Part shown: piece by piece, positions 61,166 to 64,000 of the stretch
Position numbering within the stretch: the stretch's first letter is position 1
Layout of the letters: the number at the start of each line of letters is the position of its first letter
The notes under the pieces: model-generated
Databases searched by the model: none
What the model was told of the DNA's origin: nothing
What the model saw: only the letters and a program-made list of their open reading frames with translations
Assembly (NCBI RefSeq): GCF_027887165.1
Contig: NC_077230.1
Span: 259,412,976-259,476,975 of the forward strand
Direction: 5' to 3'
From: Monodelphis domestica
Lineage: Eukaryota; Chordata; Mammalia; Didelphimorphia; Didelphidae
Length of the DNA: 64,000 nucleotides
Position numbers and translations under genes: made by a program

Positions 61166-62199
61166 TGAATGGTGACTATAGCTATAATCTCACTGACTTT
61201 AGTCTCTACGGTTAAATCTAACTGCTTTTTGATGGGCCCTGAATCCCATTTCCCATTATTTACAGTGAATTCCTTCTTTTTACCCTTTCTCTACTGGTTC
61301 CTTCACTGCTGCCTTCAAACATACCCCAGTTTTTTCAGTTCTTCAAAAAAATTATTTTTTCACTAGATTCTTAACTCAAGAGCCAGGTCAGTGTGGAAGT
61401 TACAAAGACTGAGACACATTTCAAATGGACTCTTCCCTGACCATACCTATCTCCTCCCACTGGGTCACTCATGGTATGGCCTTCCATCTCGTGAGGAAGG
61501 GGAGAAGGGGGAGGTTTGGAAAAAGCCCGAGGTGCCCTTGTTCAAAGCAACCTGTTGCTAGAGATAAAAATAGTTGGTATAAATAAATGCCACCTGTGTG
61601 TTAGCAAGAAAGCAATAAGTTGAAGCAGAGAATAGATTGACCATCAGCTCACTGCCCAGGCATAGTTCAATCACTACCCACTAGATTTTCTAGGCCAGCA
61701 GTAGCCAGTGAGGGGAGAGCGGGGAATCATGTCCTGCTACTGAAACTGCTGCTGTATGTAGTCTTGGCTCTCTCTACTCCTTGCAGATTAAAACAAAACT
61801 TCTCAGGTTGGGATCTCACTTCGTCCCAACCGCACTGTCTCTTCCTGAGCTGGAAAGATTGCTCTTAGAGAGAAGGAAATGACAATTTCCAAGGAGTCCA
61901 TTTAGCCAGTTCCCAGAGACTAATATCCCTCCCCTTCAGTCAGCCTTCTGACTTTTGATCTCTTCACTCAACTTATCTGTGATCTCTTTATCACCAAATT
62001 TGATGGGCTTTTCTCTTTTTCTTAATCTCTTGAGTGAATTTGATACTGTTGACTTCATTCTCTCCAGGTCAGGTAGTCTGTTCATTGTTTTGCTTTGCTT
62101 CCCACAAACAATAGTCCAATTTGAAGTGCTTTTCCAGATGGAAGTCATAGTTTGGATAGCATGTCTTTCAATCTAGTTTGTTTTTCTAATGTAAATGAT
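61166..62199 (+). other. Unassigned, partly LTR-like
   Basis: 61480-61860 is less AT-rich, with GGTATAAATAAATGCC and CTCTACTCCTTGCAGATTAA followed by a CCCAACCGCACTGTC block, which could be LTR sequence. I do not see clear ends. The open stretches at 61936-62176 show no known domain. Confidence 0.35.
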
Positions 62200-62660
62200 T
62201 AGAGAATTCTTCTGGGTTTTCATGTCATCATTTTGGCTCTCCTTCCTACTGGTCTACTCCTTAGTATCCTCTGCTTCCTCCTTGTCACCCACATGCCACT
62301 TAACTGGAGCTGTCCCCCACAGTTCTGTCCTAACCCTCTCATCATTCTCTTGGTGGCCTCAATGGGCTCCTGGATTTAATGATGTTCCTAGGCAGGTGAG
62401 TCCAATATAAATCTCCAGCCCTCGTCTCATCAACTGCCTCTGGGAAATTTCAAACTAGATGTCTTAGAGACATCACAGGCATAATCTCTCTCCCTACTCT
62501 AGTCCATGCCAGTCCTCTACTCAGTTAATTCCCAGGGCTCTATTGCCTGTAGGATAAAAGAGAAATTATTCTACTTAGCCCTTAAAGCCCTTCATAAGTT
62601 GCCCTAACCTATCTTTCCAGCCTCTTTATATACCACTCCTGCATGCTTGAAATCTAGCCA
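62200..62660 (+). mobile_element. L2-type LINE fragment
   Basis: CCCTTAAAGCCCTTCATAAG, CCTAACCTATCTTTCCAGCC and TTGCCTGTAGGATAAAAG match the L2 C-terminal region (RIKSKLL... and ALHKL... blocks). The upstream part with CTCCTGGATTTAATGATG corresponds to earlier L2 sequence. Decayed. Confidence 0.65.
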
Positions 62661-63289
62661 AACTAAGCCTCTCCATTGCTCCCAAATGAGTAGTTTCCCA
62701 TCTGTAACATGTCAGAGAAGGGACTTTCCCTGTACAAAGGAAATCTGGAAAGCCATCTTTGAAGACCTCCACAGTCTAAGGAGGAGCCATCACCCCAATC
62801 AGAACTGAATTTATTGCTGGTTATAAATAGCCTTTTTAAACGTTATTTTTTCAGTGACATGTAGAAACCATTTTTTGTTCTTTCCCTTCCCCCCAATTCC
62901 CCAAAGTGGTAATTAGCCTGATATAGGTTATACCAGTGGTTTCATGGCAATACCTATATAATCTTTCTAAGTATTTATAATCTCTTTTATACACATGAGC
63001 TTTATGTGTGGGTTTTCTTTCCCCCTCCCCAGGTGAGGATATTTACAAAGGCATTTATTTTGGAAAGGAGTTTGCTATCAAATGAGATAATTTTTAAATG
63101 GACAGGAAAAAATGGATCAGTTTTCCCTTTAGCTTCTTTCTTACTGCCGAAAGGCCTAATTTACCCTCTCCTTTTATAGTCCTTTAATATTCATTCTACA
63201 ACTTTTGTCTTTGTTTATGTACTGCAGATCTTTTCGCTGTTAGCCATCTTTCCATTGCTCTTTGAGTTATTCGTAATTTAATTCTTCTT
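62661..63289 (+). other. Unassigned part of the retroposed transcript
   Basis: No family or coding region recognised. The T/C-rich part near 62870-63030 has no clear assignment. Confidence 0.35.
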
Positions 63290-63690
63290 TGAAAAGATTT
63301 ATATGAACTGATGTAAAGTAAGCACAACCAAAATAATTTATACCCTCACATATTAAAAAAAAATGAACAATTTTGAGAATTATTTATAAACGGGTGAATG
63401 AAATGACCAGAATCAGAATAATTTATATAATAACAAAAAAGCAACTTTGAAAGCTGTAAGAACTGTGATCAATATAATGACCATTCAATATACCAGAAAA
63501 TCAATATAAAACATGCTATCTATTACATGAAAATAATAGATTGAGTGCAAACTGAGGCAAATATTTTTGTATACAGCCATTGAGGGAATTTGTTTTGCTT
63601 GACTATGCATATTTGTCCCAAGAAATTAGTTTTTATTTTCCAATGGTGTGGTGGGTAAGAAAATAAAGCTTTCTGTTAATTTTTTTTAAT
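63290..63690 (+). mobile_element. 3' region of an old L1 family
   Basis: TTTATATGAACTGATGTAAA, then AAGCAACTTTGAAAGC, CTGTAAGAACTGTGATCAAT and GGGAATTTGTTTTGCTTGAC followed by TATGCATATTTGTCCCAAG fit, from memory, the 3' end of an old marsupial L1 family. It lies within the 3' part of the retroposed transcript. Confidence 0.6.
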
Positions 63691-63862
63691 AGGGGAGTGC
63701 TCCAAATGTGAAATGTTGCATGCACTTTCAGATGAGGTCACTGTATTTTTAGTTTTATTTAACTGTTTTATTTTGTTACAAAGAAATCTCTCATGAAGTG
63801 AGAGTCCTCTGTAATTGTAATGTAAAACAAAACATCAATAAAACTTTAAAATGAAAAAAAAA
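63691..63862 (+). terminator. 3' end of the retroposed transcript with polyadenylation signal and A-tail
   Basis: AATAAA at about 63835-63840 stands 13-14 bp before a run of nine A residues (63854-63862, broken only by the preceding ATG). Just upstream is a unique-looking T-rich stretch. The A-run leads directly into the target duplication. Confidence 0.7.
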
Positions 63863-64000
63863 GAAGATAACTTTTTTCTCCTTTCCCCTTTCCTTAATAT
63901 TTACCTTTTCAGGTATTCCATGATCTTTGTTTTTCAGTATCAAACTTTCCACAGAGCTCTGGTCTTTTCTTTGCAAAAAGTTGGAAATCTTCTATTTTGT
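63856..64000 (-). mobile_element. 5' half of L1 copy C, antisense (runs off the window)
   Basis: The minus strand encodes the ORF1 C-terminus: NKIEDFQLFAKKRPELCGKF-like sequence, then the ORF1 stop and the first spacer bases. It ends at the complement of GAAGATAAC, the spacer position at which copy C breaks off at 50157. Orientation and subfamily agree with copy C. Confidence 0.88.

Larger units (their letters stand above)
50158..63855 (+). other. Retroposed polyadenylated transcript with 5' inversion (twin priming)
   Basis: This 13.7 kb separates the two halves of one L1 (copy C). The right end is a AATAAA signal at about 63835 followed 15 bp later by an A-tail and the target duplication. 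The left 2.1 kb (50158-52269) is inverted relative to the rest: 50158-50250 is the reverse complement of 52270-52362 with 4 differences in 93 bp. GATA is shared between the target end and the RNA at the left junction. These are the marks of twin-primed retrotransposition. Removing the later L1 copy D leaves about 7.2 kb of source RNA. It has L2, MIR and other old repeats in it and no clear coding region, so it may be a long noncoding RNA or a long 3' UTR. The source gene is not recognised. Confidence 0.65.

Noticed and set aside
1-64000. Search for a new gene cluster, defence system, CRISPR array or phage-like module
   Set aside because: The DNA is animal and repeat-rich. No array, operon or cluster of intact genes is present.

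Overview
The window looks like marsupial (metatherian) intergenic DNA. The call rests on recalled repeat families: a young L1 with the ORF1 and ORF2 layout seen here, several tRNA-headed SINEs of the marsupial type, old L2, MIR and MAR1/THER1-like pieces, and CA/GT microsatellites in AT-rich sequence. The species cannot be decided by eye. I see no intact host gene, no RNA gene and no CRISPR array. Nearly everything recognisable is mobile-element sequence or a retrocopy.

Layout. 1-5.2 kb: a SINE, an L2 fragment, the 3' end of an RTE-like LINE and an unassigned stretch. 5.25-10.94 kb: L1 copy A (+), split by a SINE and by a solo LTR. 12.4-13.66 kb: an older L1 fragment (-). 13.67-22.98 kb: a broken class I (gamma-like) endogenous retrovirus on the minus strand, an LTR plus leader on the plus strand meeting it head to head, a probable further fragment of the same family, and three SINEs. 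23-31.87 kb: antisense remains of older L1 5' regions and ORF1, with L1 copy B (25506-31635, perfect 15-bp target duplication) inserted in one of them. 32-35.4 kb: old L1 tails, a perfect hairpin and microsatellites. 35.4-36.4 kb: a minus-strand processed pseudogene of ELOVL6. 36.5-45.5 kb: two older minus-strand L1 copies (F and E), E carrying two LTR-like insertions. 45.52-50.16 kb: L1 copy C (-).

The most interesting structure is at the right. L1 copy C stops inside its ORF1-ORF2 spacer at 50157. The missing 5' half resumes at 63856 in the same orientation and runs off the window. The 13.7 kb between has the marks of one retrotransposition event: a 14-bp near-identical target duplication, an AATAAA signal and A-tail at the right end, and an inverted left part (50158-52269) sharing a 93-bp overlap with the direct part (52270-63855). 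A 4-bp match (GATA) sits at the priming junction. This is the structure expected of twin priming. The inserted RNA was about 7.2 kb once the later L1 copy D (52945-59282) is removed, and it shows no obvious coding region.

Copy D is the youngest and most complete L1 here. It has a perfect 16-bp target duplication and a CpG-rich 5' UTR. ORF1 has one nonsense codon and ORF2 two single-base frameshifts. The stack reads E, then C, then the retroposed transcript, then D, each landing in the one before.
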